Shown: positions 18,889-30,207 of the stretch, piece after piece
Layout of the letters: each line of letters starts with the position of its first letter
Position numbering within the stretch: position 1 is the stretch's first letter
Origin: Serratia surfactantfaciens
GTDB taxonomy: Bacteria > Pseudomonadota > Gammaproteobacteria > Enterobacterales > Enterobacteriaceae
NCBI RefSeq assembly: GCF_001642805.2
Contig: NZ_CP016948.1
Span: forward strand, 1,116,001-1,180,000
Length of the DNA stretch: 64,000 nt
Reading direction: 5' to 3'
Translations under genes and position numbers: made by a program
The notes under the pieces: generated by a model
What the model was told of the DNA's origin: nothing
Databases searched by the model: none
Seen by the model: the letters and a program-made list of their open reading frames with translations, nothing else

Positions 18889-20697
18889 ATGGTGCTTAAA
18901 AAGGGAAACTCTCTACGACGTTTGGCGCTGAGTGGCGCTATCGCCTGTAGTCTTGTGTCGTCGTTTTCCGCATCGGCCACCGTGACGGCGTTACCGGTGG
19001 CATCAGCAGGCATGTCCGTTGCGCAGAGCCGTTCTGAACTGTTGGCCGCGCTGCCGCGCGGCATGGAACTGCATTACCTTTCCACGCTGGCACCGCTGTA
19101 TGCGGCGAATCATATGCAGCCGATGTGGCAGGATCGCGAGGCCGTTCAGCAGTTTCAACAGCAGCTGGCAGAGCTGGCGATGTCCGGCGTGCAGCCGCAG
19201 TTCACCCAATGGGTGAAAATGTTGACCAATCCGGCGCTCAATGACGTAGGCCGCGATGTGGTGCTGTCCGATGCGATGCTGGGCTACCTGCAGTTCGTGT
19301 CCGCTATCGGCGCCAACGGCAACAACTGGCTGTACAGCAATATTCCCTACAAGCTTGGTTTGCCGCCTAATGCGGTGATCAACCAATGGCAGCTGGCGGT
19401 GCGCCAGGCGCGCACCCTGAGCTACGTGAACTCGCTCGCGCCGCAGCATCCGCAATACGCCAAAATGCATCAGGCGCTGCGCGACATGCTGGCGGATAAT
19501 CGTCCCTGGCCGCAGGTGGGCAGCGGCCCGAGCCTGCGCCCTGGGCAAATGAGCAATGATATTCCAGCGCTGCGGGAAATCCTGACCCGCACCGGCATGC
19601 TGGCCGCCTCGGCGCCTGAAGCGGAGCCGGAGCCGGCGGTGGTTTCGGCGAAGAGCAATGAGCCGGACGACGGCGGGCTGACGGTAGACGAAGAAAAAAG
19701 CCGCGTGACGGTCAGCCCATCGGCGGCGCCGGTGACGGAACTGACGGCGGAACAGACACCGCCGCAGGTCGGCAGCGTGGTGAGCGACAACCTCTACACC
19801 AACGAGCTGGTGGAGGGCGTCAAGCGCTTCCAAAAATGGCAGGGGCTGACGGCGGACGGCGTGATTGGCGTGCGCACCCGCGAGTGGCTCAACGTGTCGC
19901 CAAAGACTCGCGCCGCGCTGCTGGCGCTGAATATCCAGCGCCTGCGAATTTTACCGGGGCATGTCAGCACCGGCATTATGGTGAATATTCCCAACTATTC
20001 GCTGACCTACTACCAGAACGGCAACGAGGTGCTCTCTTCCCGCGTTATCGTCGGGCGCCCAAGCCGCAAGACGCCGCTGATGAGCAGCGCCTTGAACAAC
20101 GTGGTGGTCAACCCGCCGTGGAACGTGCCGACCACTCTGGTGCGCGAGGATATTGTGCCGAAGGCGATGCGCGACGGTAATTATTTCCAGAAACACGGCT
20201 ATACCGTGCTGTCGGGCTGGAGCAACGACGCGGAAGTGATCAATCCGGCGATGATCGACTGGAGCATGGTCTCTGCACGCAATTTCCCCTATCGCGTGCG
20301 CCAGGCACCGGGCGCCACCAACTCACTGGGGCGCTTCAAGTTCAACATGCCGAGTTCAGACGCTATCTACCTGCACGATACCCCGAACCACAGCCTGTTC
20401 CAGAAAGACATTCGCGCGCTCAGCTCCGGCTGCGTGCGGGTGAACAAAGCGTCCGATTTGGCGAATATGCTGCTGCAGGATGCCGGCTGGAACAACAGCC
20501 GCGTTTCTTCCACGCTGAAAGAGGGGAATACCACTTATGTGAATATTCGCCAGCGTATTCCCGTAAAACTGTATTATCTGACCGCCTGGGTTTCGGATGA
20601 CGGCCAACCGCAATTCCGCACAGATATTTACAATTATGATAATACGGTGCGATCGGGCGCACAAATTTTGGCTCAGGCCAAAAAATTAATGCAGTAA
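18889..20697 (+). CDS. ldtD: Murein L,D-transpeptidase LdtD (YcbB)
   Basis: A periplasmic enzyme making 3-3 (mDAP-mDAP) cross-links in peptidoglycan, which can replace penicillin-binding protein cross-links under beta-lactam or envelope stress. It has 602 residues. A basic N-terminus and hydrophobic segment (about 10-31) form a signal or anchor. A peptidoglycan-binding motif lies at about 300-345 ([24 protein letters not shown]). The YkuD catalytic domain follows, with His in LHDTPN (496) and the nucleophile in SSGCVRV (Cys515). Residues 241-300 are a low-complexity Pro/Glu/Ala linker. AGGGGG lies 6 bases before the ATG. It is followed by mepK, which cuts the bonds LdtD makes. Confidence 0.96.
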   Translation: MVLKKGNSLRRLALSGAIACSLVSSFSASATVTALPVASAGMSVAQSRSELLAALPRGMELHYLSTLAPLYAANHMQPMWQDREAVQQFQQQLAELAMSGVQPQFTQWVKMLTNPALNDVGRDVVLSDAMLGYLQFVSAIGANGNNWLYSNIPYKLGLPPNAVINQWQLAVRQARTLSYVNSLAPQHPQYAKMHQALRDMLADNRPWPQVGSGPSLRPGQMSNDIPALREILTRTGMLAASAPEAEPEPAVVSAKSNEPDDGGLTVDEEKSRVTVSPSAAPVTELTAEQTPPQVGSVVSDNLYTNELVEGVKRFQKWQGLTADGVIGVRTREWLNVSPKTRAALLALNIQRLRILPGHVSTGIMVNIPNYSLTYYQNGNEVLSSRVIVGRPSRKTPLMSSALNNVVVNPPWNVPTTLVREDIVPKAMRDGNYFQKHGYTVLSGWSNDAEVINPAMIDWSMVSARNFPYRVRQAPGATNSLGRFKFNMPSSDAIYLHDTPNHSLFQKDIRALSSGCVRVNKASDLANMLLQDAGWNNSRVSSTLKEGNTTYVNIRQRIPVKLYYLTAWVSDDGQPQFRTDIYNYDNTVRSGAQILAQAKKLMQ

Positions 20698-20744
20698 ATG
20701 CAGTAATTATAAATAAATAACGGTCAGAATGTTTGGCTATACCG

Positions 20745-20768
20745 CAGGCCCCCACAGGCGGGGGCCTG
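20745..20768. repeat. GC-rich inverted repeat between ldtD and mepK
   Basis: CAGGCCCCC / GGGGGCCTG, 9-bp perfect arms around ACAGGC, 47 bp after ldtD. No T-run follows (TAAACC). Confidence 0.8.
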
Positions 20769-20877
20769 TAAACCTAGGCGTATCGCGGGTTGACTCAGCA
20801 TACGCAGGCGGTTATGGTTCGGACAGTGCGCTGCTTTGTGCATTTATTTTGACATTCTTGCCGGGTTTAACAGAGTC

Positions 20878-21426
20878 ATGGACAAAATTGATCATCACCG
20901 CCGTAAATGGCTGGCGCTAGGTGGCGCTGCTATGGGCATAGCGCTGCTCCCAGGGCAGGCGTTTGCCAGTCTTTCCACCGCTCGACCGCGTATTTTAGTG
21001 CTGAATAACCTGAATACCGGTGAATCTATTAAAGCCGAGTTCTTTGACGGCAAAGGTTACAATAAAGAAGAGTTGGTTCGGCTAAATCATCTGTTCCGCG
21101 ATTATCGCGCCAACAAGGTCAAATCGATCGATCCCAGCTTGTTTGATCACCTCTACCGCCTGCAGGGGCTGCTGGGTACCAGCAAGCCGGTGCAGCTGAT
21201 CTCCGGTTACCGTTCCGTAGATACCAACAATGAACTGCGCGCTCACAGCCGCGGCGTGGCCAAGCACAGCTACCACACCAAGGGCCAGGCGATGGATTTC
21301 CATATCGAAGGTATCCAATTGAGTAATATCCGTAAAGCGGCGTTAAAAATGCGCGCCGGTGGTGTAGGATATTACCCACGTAGCAACTTCGTGCACATCG
21401 ATACCGGCCCGGTTCGGAACTGGTAA
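20878..21426 (+). CDS. mepK: Murein endopeptidase MepK (YcbK)
   Basis: An M15-type zinc endopeptidase that cleaves 3-3 cross-links and so opens the wall for growth. It has 182 residues from the ATG at 20878. An upstream in-frame start is rejected because MDKIDHHRRKWLALGG matches E. coli MDKFDANRRKLLALGG. The N-terminus looks like a twin-arginine signal (RRKWLALGGAAMG) ending near AFA at about 30. Likely zinc ligands are His133 (SYHTKGQAMDFHI), Asp140 and His173 (FVHIDTG). Its pairing with ldtD supports the substrate. Confidence 0.95.
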   Translation: MDKIDHHRRKWLALGGAAMGIALLPGQAFASLSTARPRILVLNNLNTGESIKAEFFDGKGYNKEELVRLNHLFRDYRANKVKSIDPSLFDHLYRLQGLLGTSKPVQLISGYRSVDTNNELRAHSRGVAKHSYHTKGQAMDFHIEGIQLSNIRKAALKMRAGGVGYYPRSNFVHIDTGPVRNW

Positions 21427-21443
21427 CCGCTGTGCCCTCAGTG

Positions 21444-21476
21444 AATAACGCCGCTCCTTGCGGAGGCGGCGTTATT
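21444..21476. repeat. Inverted repeat just before gloC
   Basis: AATAACGCCGC / GCGGCGTTATT, 11-bp perfect arms around an 11-base loop, between the mepK stop and the gloC ribosome-binding site. No T-run follows, so mepK and gloC may still be co-transcribed. Confidence 0.8.
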
Positions 21477-21490
21477 GTCGTTGGAGCCTT

Positions 21491-22138
21491 ATGAAATACC
21501 ATCTTATTCCCGTTACCGCCTTCAGCCAGAACTGCAGTCTGATCTGGTGTGAAAACACGCAACAGGCGGCGTTGGTCGATCCCGGTGGCGAAGCGGAAAA
21601 AATTAAAGCGGAAGTGGCGCAGCAGGGTGTGACAATTACGCAGATTTTGCTGACGCACGGCCATTTGGATCACGTCGGCGCGGCGGCGGAGCTGGCGGAT
21701 CATTATCAGGTGCCGATTTACGGCCCGGATAAAGAGGACGCTTTTTGGCTGGACGGTTTGCCGGCGCAGAGCCGGATGTTCGGGCTGGAAGAGTGTGCGC
21801 CGCTGACGCCGACTCGCTGGCTGTCGGAAGGCGATGAGATGCGGGTGGGCGAGATGACGCTCAAGGTGCTGCATTGCCCAGGGCATACGCCGGGCCACAT
21901 CGTCTTTATTAATGAACAGGCGCGTTTGGCGCTGGTGGGGGACGTGCTGTTTAACGGCGGCGTGGGGCGCAGCGACTTCCCGCGCGGTGACCATCAGGCG
22001 CTGATCGCCTCTATTCGCACCAAGCTGCTGCCGCTGGGTGACGACATGCGCTTTATTCCCGGCCACGGCCCGATGTCGACTTTCGGCCACGAACGCCAGA
22101 CCAACCCGTTCCTGCGTGAAGAGCCGGCGGTGTGGTAA
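21491..22138 (+). CDS. gloC: Type II glyoxalase GloC (YcbL)
   Basis: A hydroxyacylglutathione hydrolase that turns S-lactoylglutathione into lactate, the second step of methylglyoxal detoxification. It has 215 residues from the ATG at 21491, the family length. The metallo-beta-lactamase signature THGHLDH at 55-61 is intact, with later ligands in CPGHTPGH (His132), VGDVLF (Asp151) and GHG (His192). GGAG lies just upstream of the start. The methylglyoxal-producing enzyme MgsA is encoded far downstream at 61430, not in the same operon. Confidence 0.95.
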   Translation: MKYHLIPVTAFSQNCSLIWCENTQQAALVDPGGEAEKIKAEVAQQGVTITQILLTHGHLDHVGAAAELADHYQVPIYGPDKEDAFWLDGLPAQSRMFGLEECAPLTPTRWLSEGDEMRVGEMTLKVLHCPGHTPGHIVFINEQARLALVGDVLFNGGVGRSDFPRGDHQALIASIRTKLLPLGDDMRFIPGHGPMSTFGHERQTNPFLREEPAVW

Positions 22139-22139
22139 C

Positions 22140-22190
22140 GATTATTTCCCGGCAGAAATAATCAAGGGGCGCTTAGAGCGCCCCTTTTTT
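22140..22190 (+). terminator. Double hairpin and terminator after gloC
   Basis: A first hairpin GATTATTTC / GAAATAATC (22140-22163) is followed by GGGGCGC-TTAGA-GCGCCCC and TTTTTT (22166-22190). The second is a textbook rho-independent terminator for rightward transcription. It may also slow leftward aspC transcripts. Confidence 0.9.
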
Positions 22191-22217
22191 ATGTCCTGAT
22201 GGCCTGCGCCGACGCGC

Positions 22218-23408
22218 TTAGAGCACGGCGACGATGGCTTCGCACAGCGGCGCCATGTTGTCCGGCGTCATGCCGGCAACGTTAACCCGGCCCGAGTTCA
22301 CGGCGTAGACGCCAAACTCTTCGCGCAGACGCAGCACCTGTTCTTTGGTCAGGCCGCTGAACGAGAACATGCCGTTCTGCTGGATGATGAAGCTGAAGTC
22401 CTGCTGTGCGCCTTTCTCCTGCAGAGTGTTCACGAACAGCTGACGCATGCGGTGAATGCGCTGACGCATATCGGTCAGCTCCTGCTCCCACATCGCACGC
22501 AGCGCGTCATTGCCCAGAATGGTGGCGACAACGGCCGCGCCGTGTGACGGCGGGTTGGAGTAGTTGGCGCGGATAGCCGCTTTCACCTGGCTAAAGGCGC
22601 GATCGGCGGTCTCGGCATCGGCAGCAACAATGGTGCAAGCGCCGACGCGCTCATTGTACAGACCGAAGTTTTTCGAGTAGGAGCTGGCGACGATCAGCTC
22701 TTTATGTTTGGCGGCGAAAATACGCAGACCTTGCGCGTCTTCTTCCAGCCCGTTGGCGAAGCCCTGATAAGCGAAGTCGAACAGCGGCAGCCAACCGTTG
22801 GCGACGGAAAGCTCAGCCAACTGAGCCCACTGCTCCGCCGTCGGATCGATACCGGTCGGGTTATGGCAGCAGCCGTGGAACAGCACCACATCACCGGCCT
22901 GCGCCTGTTTCAGGCTGTTCAGCAGGCCGTCAAAGTCCAGCGCGTGGTTGGCGGCGTCGTAATAGGCGTATTCCAGCACTTCCAGGCCCACGGCGCTAAA
23001 GACGTTTTTGTGGTTCGGCCAGCTTGGGTTGCTGATCCAGATGCGTTTGGCGCTGGTCTGGTTAGCGATAAAGTCTGCCGCCACGCGCAAGCCGCCGGTG
23101 CCGCCTGGCGTCTGTGCGGTGCGCGCGCGACGATCGGCGACGATCGGGCTCTCTTTACCGAACAGCAGCTCTTGCGTGCAGCTGGCGAACGCCGGGATGC
23201 CCTCAATGCCGAGATAGTTTTTGGTGGTCTCATTTTCCAGCAGATACTGTTCAGCTTTTTTTACGCTGGTCAGCACCGGGGTTTTACCGGTTTCGTCTTT
23301 ATAAACGCCAATCCCTAAATTGATTTTATTCGGGCGGGCGTCGGCGCGGAAAATGTCGGTCAGGCCCAGGATCGGGTCGGCGGGTGCGGCGGTGATTTTT
23401 TCAAACAT
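22218..23408 (-). CDS. aspC: Aspartate aminotransferase AspC
   Basis: A PLP-dependent enzyme exchanging amino groups between aspartate/oxaloacetate and glutamate/2-oxoglutarate; it also handles aromatic amino acids. It has 396 residues from the ATG at 23408, where [18 protein letters not shown] matches E. coli; the upstream in-frame codons are not conserved. The PLP lysine lies in [15 protein letters not shown] (about 246). [10 protein letters not shown] and HGCCHNPTG form the cofactor pocket. GGAAG lies 8 bases upstream. It is transcribed after ompF, separated by a strong terminator. Confidence 0.98.
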   Translation of the reverse strand: MFEKITAAPADPILGLTDIFRADARPNKINLGIGVYKDETGKTPVLTSVKKAEQYLLENETTKNYLGIEGIPAFASCTQELLFGKESPIVADRRARTAQTPGGTGGLRVAADFIANQTSAKRIWISNPSWPNHKNVFSAVGLEVLEYAYYDAANHALDFDGLLNSLKQAQAGDVVLFHGCCHNPTGIDPTAEQWAQLAELSVANGWLPLFDFAYQGFANGLEEDAQGLRIFAAKHKELIVASSYSKNFGLYNERVGACTIVAADAETADRAFSQVKAAIRANYSNPPSHGAAVVATILGNDALRAMWEQELTDMRQRIHRMRQLFVNTLQEKGAQQDFSFIIQQNGMFSFSGLTKEQVLRLREEFGVYAVNSGRVNVAGMTPDNMAPLCEAIVAVL

Positions 23409-23588
23409 GTCAGGTGCTTCCAAATCTCGGAGTTAAGCAGACAGAAGCATCAGGGTAACGCCAGTTACCGGCTTTGCCAACCGTTTGCGACAAAAACACC
23501 GCGATCTTGTGAAGGGGAAGAGTTAGGCAGAAAAAATGATGGGGAAGGGGGAATTGGCAGAATAAAAAGTTACCGGCTGACACAAACA

Positions 23589-23612
23589 AAAACAGGGCCG
23601 AAGCCCTGTTTT
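23589..23612 (-). terminator. ompF terminator with UUCG tetraloop
   Basis: On the minus strand AAAACAGGGC-TTCG-GCCCTGTTTT followed by T-rich sequence. The C(UUCG)G loop is exceptionally stable. Confidence 0.9.
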
Positions 23613-23652
23613 TTAACTTAGCCGGCAGTAAACCGCCGTTAAGCGAGACAAC

Positions 23653-24795
23653 TTAGAACTGGTACACCAGACCAACAGCTACGATATCGTCGGTAGCGAT
23701 GCCGGCTGCTTTGGTGAACGCGTTGTCATCCAGCAGGTTGATTTTGTAATCAACGTAGGTGGACATGTTTTTGTTGAAGTAGTAAGTGGTACCAACAGAA
23801 ACATATTTAACCAGATCCTGGTCAGAGCCCGCGCCTGGGACGTTCATGTTCTTGCCTTTAGACTGCAGGTAAGACACTTCTGGACGCAGACCGAAGTCGA
23901 ACTGGTACTGTGCGGTCACTTCGAAGTTCTGAGTTTTGCTGGCGAAACCACCGCAGCTGTTGTTCTGAGTGTCTGCACAAGAGGTAGTGCCGTCTTTCAG
24001 AGAGTTGTTACCACCGTAAGGGGTCATGTTACGGGTTTCTGCGTACATTGCCGCCAGGTAAACGTTGTTGGCGTCGTATTTCGCGCCCACGGTCCATGCG
24101 TCAGCCTTGTCGCCACGCTCGTTGGACTTGTTCTTCTGAGCATCGGTACGGTTGGAGGATGCGTATGCTGCACCTACGCTGATGCCTTCGCCGATGTCAT
24201 AAGTAGAGGAGATACCCCAGCCGTCGCCGTTCTGTTTCTTGATGTCGCGACCGTCGTTCTGGTTTTTGCCCTGGTATTGCAGAGCGAAGTTCAGACCGTC
24301 AACCAAACCGAAGAAGTTGTTGTTACGATAGGTCGCAACGCCGTTGGTACGGCCGGTCATGAAGTTGTCGGTGTAGGTGTAGGTATCGCCACCGAACTCT
24401 GGCAGCATATCGGTCCAGCCTTCCACGTCGTACAGTACGCCGTAGTTACGGCCGTAGTCGAAGGAGCCGTAGTCAGCGAATTTCAGACCGGCGAAGCCCA
24501 GACGGGTTTTGGTGCCTTCGGTGCCCTGAGACTCGGAGTGGTTGGACTGAACGTTGTATTCCCACTGGCCGTAACCGGTCAGTTGGTCAGTAATTTGGGT
24601 TTCACCTTTGAAGCCAAAACGAACATAGGTCTGATCGCCGTCATTACCTTTGTCTTTGGAGAAGTAGTGCAGACCGTCAACTTTGCCGTACAGATCCAGC
24701 TTGTTGCCGTCTTTGTTGTAGATTTCAGCTGCGTTTGCTGCACCAGCAGCCAACAGAGCCGGGATAACCACTGCAAGAATGTTGCGCTTCATCAT
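23653..24795 (-). CDS. ompF: Outer-membrane general porin OmpF
   Basis: A trimeric 16-strand beta-barrel porin for small hydrophilic solutes. It has 380 residues from [10 protein letters not shown]. The signal peptide is cleaved at [19 protein letters not shown]. The constriction loop motif MLPEFGGDT and the C-terminal phenylalanine (VYQF) needed for barrel assembly are present. A likely extra-loop insertion ([14 protein letters not shown], about residues 280-300) carries a cysteine pair, unusual for enteric porins. The start agrees with E. coli OmpF. The leader of about 130 bases and the upstream promoter fit OmpR-controlled expression; synteny (aspC-ompF-asnS) supports ompF over ompC. Confidence 0.93.
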   Translation of the reverse strand: MMKRNILAVVIPALLAAGAANAAEIYNKDGNKLDLYGKVDGLHYFSKDKGNDGDQTYVRFGFKGETQITDQLTGYGQWEYNVQSNHSESQGTEGTKTRLGFAGLKFADYGSFDYGRNYGVLYDVEGWTDMLPEFGGDTYTYTDNFMTGRTNGVATYRNNNFFGLVDGLNFALQYQGKNQNDGRDIKKQNGDGWGISSTYDIGEGISVGAAYASSNRTDAQKNKSNERGDKADAWTVGAKYDANNVYLAAMYAETRNMTPYGGNNSLKDGTTSCADTQNNSCGGFASKTQNFEVTAQYQFDFGLRPEVSYLQSKGKNMNVPGAGSDQDLVKYVSVGTTYYFNKNMSTYVDYKINLLDDNAFTKAAGIATDDIVAVGLVYQF

Positions 24796-24932
24796 TATTA
24801 CCCTCATTGGTGTTATTCGGACACCTTTGCCACTGCCGCCAATAATTCTTTGGGAACTATTGTTGATAGATTGGTGTCGTCCTGTGTCTGAACGCAGTGT
24901 TCCATTCACAGGCGGGTTAATCTAGGACGAAA

Positions 24933-24990
24933 ATGATACCAATGTCCCAATCAGGTTGCAAAAAGAAAGTATGTGTAACTAAATGTAATT
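24933..24990 (-). promoter_or_regulatory. ompF promoter with OmpR-like region
   Basis: On the minus strand -35 TTGCAA (24961-24956), 17-base spacer, -10 TATCAT (24938-24933). Just upstream, at 24990-24971, lie two TTACA-type half-sites (TTACATTTAGTTACACAT), which resemble OmpR-binding repeats. The mRNA would have a leader of about 130 bases. Nothing else recognisable was seen between 24796 and 25031. Confidence 0.6.
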
Positions 24991-25031
24991 TTTAGGGAAC
25001 TTTGTGACGTGCGTCAATATTAAAAAATGCG

Positions 25032-25054
25032 AAAGGCCAGCGATGCTGGCCTTT
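25032..25054 (-). terminator. asnS terminator
   Basis: AAAGGCCAGC / GCTGGCCTTT with a 3-base loop, about 43 bases after the leftward asnS stop; on the minus strand it is followed by CGCATTTTTT. Confidence 0.75.
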
Positions 25055-25096
25055 GTTTTGTAACGAAATCGTTTAAAAAACGTTTGATCGTATAAA

Positions 25097-26497
<1,401 letters not shown>

Positions 26498-26660
26498 AGA
26501 TTTCTCTCTTTAATAATTTGGTTTAGAAATAGCTTACAACCCAAGAATATGGGGGTAATGGCTATGTTACTTGCCGCGGTGCAGAGCACAAGCAGAAATC
26601 ATCGGATTGGCGCAACATTTATCGCGGCTGGCTGAAAAGAGGGCGTTCGGAAATAAAAAC

Positions 26661-26692
26661 AAAAAAGCCGGCGCGGAAACCGGGCCGGCTTT
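26661..26692 (-). terminator. pncB terminator
   Basis: On the minus strand stem AAAGCCGGC, 11-base loop, GCCGGCTTTTTTG. It lies 18 bases after the pncB stop. Confidence 0.88.
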
Positions 26693-26709
26693 CTTTATAT
26701 AAAGAAGGA

Positions 26710-27915
26710 TCAGCTAGCCTTCTTCACCAGCGGCAGATCGAAGGCTTTGCGCAGGGCTCTGACGAACGCCTGATCCTGGCAGATGGTCTTGCCGGGGCTG
26801 TCGGAGAGCTTAGCCACCGGCTTGCCTTTGCACTCGACCAGTTTGATCACGATATTCAACGGCTTGACGCCCGGAATATCGCAGGTCAGGCGCGTGCCGA
26901 TACCGAAGCCGAGATTGATGCGTTGATAGAAGTGTCGATAGAGCGTCAGCGCTTTTTCCAGATCCAGGTTGTCCGAGAACACCAGCGTTTTGCTCATCGG
27001 ATCGATGCCCAGCTTCTGGTAGTGGGCAATGGCTTTTTCACCCCACTCGACGGGATCGCCCGAATCGTGGCGCAGCCCCTGATAACGCTCGGCGAACTGC
27101 GGGCCGAAGTCGCGCAGGAAGGCGTCCATGGTGATGCAGTCGGTGAGCGCGATGCCCAGCTGGTCCGGGTATTCATCCAACCAGGCTTGCAATGCGGCGC
27201 GCTGGCTGTTGGCCAGTACCGGGCTTATCTGCTGATGTGCCTGGAACCACTCGTGCGCCTGGGTACCGACCGGCGCCAGACCGAGTTGGTGCGCCAAATC
27301 GTAATTGCTGGTGCCCGACAGATAGGGGAACTCGGCCTGCAAGGTGCTGACAATGGCCTGCTGCACGCCCTGAGAGAAACGGCGACGGGTGCCGAAGTCC
27401 ATCAGCTTGAAACGCGAGAGATCCAGGTCGCCCGCCAGCGTTTTGAACTGCGCCAGTTTGGTTTGCAGGTGCGCCACCGCCTGTTCCGGCGTCGCCAGCG
27501 GAGAGCGCCGACGGTGCACCACTTCGCTGATCACCGCCAACAGCGGCACTTCCCACATGATCACTTCGCGCCATGGCCCGGCGATGCGGATTTGCAGCCT
27601 GCCGTCGCGGTTGTCGATAGACACCTGCTGCGGATCATAGCGGAAGGTGCGCAGCCAGTTCAGGTAATCCTGGCGGAAAAAGGGCAGGCCCGAGAGGTAA
27701 GCGAATTCGGCATCGGTCAGCGCCAACTGACTCATCAGCGCCACCTGCGCGCGGATCTCGTCGGCATATTCGCCCAGCAGTTCGTCGCCGCGGCAGCGGA
27801 ATTCCGCCGCCACGCTGATCGCGGGATAGCGATGGAACACTGCTTGCTGCATATGAAGCTTGTAAGCGTCGGTATCAAGCAGTGATGTCAAAATCGGGGA
27901 AGCGTATTGAGTCAT
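26710..27915 (-). CDS. pncB: Nicotinate phosphoribosyltransferase PncB
   Basis: Condenses nicotinate with PRPP to nicotinate mononucleotide in NAD salvage, with ATP hydrolysis. It has 401 residues (E. coli 400). Conserved blocks include [15 protein letters not shown] at the N-terminus, [40 protein letters not shown] and [10 protein letters not shown]. The ribosome-binding site before the ATG at 27915 is weak. The upstream region has a near-consensus -10 (TATACT) and a pair of repeated elements that could be a repressor operator. No NadR-type TGTTTA repeat was evident. Confidence 0.97.
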   Translation of the reverse strand: MTQYASPILTSLLDTDAYKLHMQQAVFHRYPAISVAAEFRCRGDELLGEYADEIRAQVALMSQLALTDAEFAYLSGLPFFRQDYLNWLRTFRYDPQQVSIDNRDGRLQIRIAGPWREVIMWEVPLLAVISEVVHRRRSPLATPEQAVAHLQTKLAQFKTLAGDLDLSRFKLMDFGTRRRFSQGVQQAIVSTLQAEFPYLSGTSNYDLAHQLGLAPVGTQAHEWFQAHQQISPVLANSQRAALQAWLDEYPDQLGIALTDCITMDAFLRDFGPQFAERYQGLRHDSGDPVEWGEKAIAHYQKLGIDPMSKTLVFSDNLDLEKALTLYRHFYQRINLGFGIGTRLTCDIPGVKPLNIVIKLVECKGKPVAKLSDSPGKTICQDQAFVRALRKAFDLPLVKKAS

Positions 27916-27953
27916 AGCGCGTTACAGCATCCTCGTCAGGCGCGTGTCCAAAT

Positions 27954-27997
27954 CCGGATAATCATAAAAGTGGGGGTGGAGTATACCCGGATTATCC
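27954..27997 (-). promoter_or_regulatory. pncB promoter with a repeated element
   Basis: CCGGATAATC (27954-27963) and CCGGATTATC (27987-27996) are 9/10 identical direct copies 33 bp apart; their cores GGATAATC and GATTATCC are also inverted. On the minus strand a -10 TATACT (27985-27980) lies between them. One copy falls between -35 and -10, the other about 20 bases after the likely start point, a layout typical of a repressor operator. Confidence 0.5.
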
Positions 27998-28170
27998 TGT
28001 TATTGAAGCTGCATCACACCATAAATCACCAAAGCGGGTCGAGGATTAAACGTGCCTTTATGGCGGCCTGGCGGCGGCGGGGCGACAAAAAAGTCAGATA
28101 TGCCTGTAAGGTGAATGACTTAGCCTAATTAGTCATAAAAATTATAATGTTAATTATTTTAAACAACAAA

Positions 28171-29883
28171 TCAGATAAACCCGGCCAGGGTATGCACGCT
28201 GACCCGATCCTTGCCGTTCTTTTTGCAGAAATAGAGCGCTTCGTCTGCCTGCTTGATCGCCGCCTGAAGCGCGCTGAACGCGCTGACCGGCGCAATGCCG
28301 CAACTGGTGGTGAAACGCACCTGCCGTCCGTCGGCCAGATTTAACGTCAGTCCATGGGTGCGCGCGCGCAACTGTTCCATGATGTCCCGCGCATTGTCCA
28401 ACGAACAGCTGCCCAGCAGCACCGCAAACTCTTCGCCGCCGTAGCGGCAGAAAATGTCGCTGGCGCGGAACGCGCGCTGCAACAAGTGGCCGAACTCCAC
28501 CAGCACCCGATCCCCGACGTCGTGGCCATAGCAGTCGTTGAGCTGTTTGAAATTGTCGATATCGATCAGGCAAAAGGCCTGCGGATAGCTGCCGGTGCCC
28601 AATAGCTGACATTCGAGGAAGAATTTACGGCGGTTATAAATGTTAGTGAGCGGATCGAGGAAGGAAGAGGCCTCGAGCTCTTTAATCAGCAGCTGTTTCT
28701 CGCTCTCCAGCGAGACCTTGTCCAGCTGATATTGTCTGAGTTGCTGAATGGCGTCGCTGATGGCGATCAGCTCCCGGCTGTAGAAAGCCTCATTGCGATC
28801 GATATTCATCTCGCCGCGCGACAATCGCACGATATTGTTGTGGGTCTTGGTCAACCAGCGGTTGATGCTGGTGCAAAATACCAGCGCCGGCAAGATAAAC
28901 AGCAGCACCACCAGACCGGCCAGCGCGATCATGCCGTAAATGGTGGTCTGGCTGTCATAAATTTTGTGACGCGAAGCGACGGTTTCCAGCTCGAAACTGC
29001 GTTGATACAGCGCCTGCGAAAGCCCGCTCAGCTCGTCGACATAATGCGAAATAAGCGCCGCGGGATAGGGTTTTTGGGTATTGATGGCGGTATACAGTCC
29101 ATCGGTAATCTGCTTGAGGCGCTCGGCGGACACCTCGGTGAGCAATTGGTTGACGAGGTCGGTGGTTTGCACGTCGTCGTAGTTGATCTTCATGAAGATC
29201 AATCGGGTGCTCAGCGCGTTCAGTACGCCGGTCAGCTGGATGGACTTCAGGTAGGCGTCTTTGCGATCGAGCGGGCTGACATTGACGTCGATAATCTGAT
29301 CGCTTAACTCCGTCAGTGACATATTCAGCCGATTGTTGAGGCGGATGGCCTCGAGAAACATAAAGGAATCGGTATCCACCATCCGGGTATCGTAGGTGTA
29401 GCGATAATAGCTCTTGCTGGTTTGCGAGATGTAATAGGCGCTGTTGATGTTGAACAGATTGGCGTTGGCGTTGTTGACCTGCGAAAGCTGCAGATTGTCG
29501 TTATCCAGCAGCTGTTCCAGCAGGCCGATCATCGACAGCGCGGCGATTTTTTGCCGCACCCCGAGCTGTTTGGCGACCGCATCGTTCAGGTGTTCGCGGA
29601 TCCGGGCGATTTTCTCGCGTGCTGCCCGATCGGCGGCCAGACATTGCGCGCGGGTGATTTGCGGATCGATCAGGCTCAATCGCTTGAGGCGGTGGGCCTG
29701 CAGAGATGCCTGAAAGGCCTCGGAGATTTCTTTGGCGCGATCGATCTTATACAGGTTGAGCTGGTTATCACGGTATTCGGTATGGGCTTCGAGCAGCTCC
29801 TCGACAATGAACAGCGAGAAGGAAGTCATCAGGCACAGGGTGAAAAAATAGATTGCGTATTTAATCTTCATAATGCGAGCCAT
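28171..29883 (-). CDS. Membrane-bound diguanylate cyclase (GGDEF)
   Basis: A 570-residue inner-membrane protein predicted to make cyclic di-GMP from two GTP. Membrane segments lie at about 8-28 and 316-338. They enclose a periplasmic, mostly helical sensor region (30-315) that I cannot assign to a named family. A linker and coiled coil (340-405) lead to the GGDEF domain (405-560). The active-site motif is RYGGEEF (482-486 for GGEEF), and an inhibitory-site RxxD (RASD, 473-476) sits five residues before it, so the protein is probably an active, product-inhibited cyclase. Met5 is an alternative start. The gene is not present between pncB and pepN in E. coli K-12. Confidence 0.92.
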   Translation of the reverse strand: MARIMKIKYAIYFFTLCLMTSFSLFIVEELLEAHTEYRDNQLNLYKIDRAKEISEAFQASLQAHRLKRLSLIDPQITRAQCLAADRAAREKIARIREHLNDAVAKQLGVRQKIAALSMIGLLEQLLDNDNLQLSQVNNANANLFNINSAYYISQTSKSYYRYTYDTRMVDTDSFMFLEAIRLNNRLNMSLTELSDQIIDVNVSPLDRKDAYLKSIQLTGVLNALSTRLIFMKINYDDVQTTDLVNQLLTEVSAERLKQITDGLYTAINTQKPYPAALISHYVDELSGLSQALYQRSFELETVASRHKIYDSQTTIYGMIALAGLVVLLFILPALVFCTSINRWLTKTHNNIVRLSRGEMNIDRNEAFYSRELIAISDAIQQLRQYQLDKVSLESEKQLLIKELEASSFLDPLTNIYNRRKFFLECQLLGTGSYPQAFCLIDIDNFKQLNDCYGHDVGDRVLVEFGHLLQRAFRASDIFCRYGGEEFAVLLGSCSLDNARDIMEQLRARTHGLTLNLADGRQVRFTTSCGIAPVSAFSALQAAIKQADEALYFCKKNGKDRVSVHTLAGFI

Positions 29884-30207
29884 CCCTGAACCTGATTCGG
29901 CAATTATACCATCATGCCGCCAGCACCGCCTTAACTATGCCGGGGCGCACCGATGGCCTCTTTTTAGCATTTAATGCTGAATTTTATTTAGCCACTGGTC
30001 ACCCACTCCTGCGCCCGGCGGGCGATTTATGACTTGCTTCTGATTTCTCTATCGCGAACGCCCGGCGACTCTGGGCTTTTCAGCTAGCTGTGATACAGTT
30101 TATTCACAATCAGGTCCGCCGGGCGCCGCAGGTGAATATACCGGCTGCGGCGCGGTTGAGAAGAGCGGCTTGGCTCCTATAACTCACTGAGACGTTTAAG
30201 GGTTTTT
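29884..30207. other. Intergenic region before pepN
   Basis: This 324-bp divergent gap holds the promoters of the GGDEF gene and pepN. The stretch TGTGATACAGTTTATTCACA (30090-30109) resembles a sequence before E. coli pepN and may include an extended -10 (TGTGATACAG). AAGGG lies 5 bases before the pepN ATG. I see no small gene here. Confidence 0.4.

Noticed and set aside
30090..30109. TGTGA...TCACA before pepN as a CRP site
   Set aside because: The spacer is 10 bases, not 6, so CRP half-sites would be out of phase.
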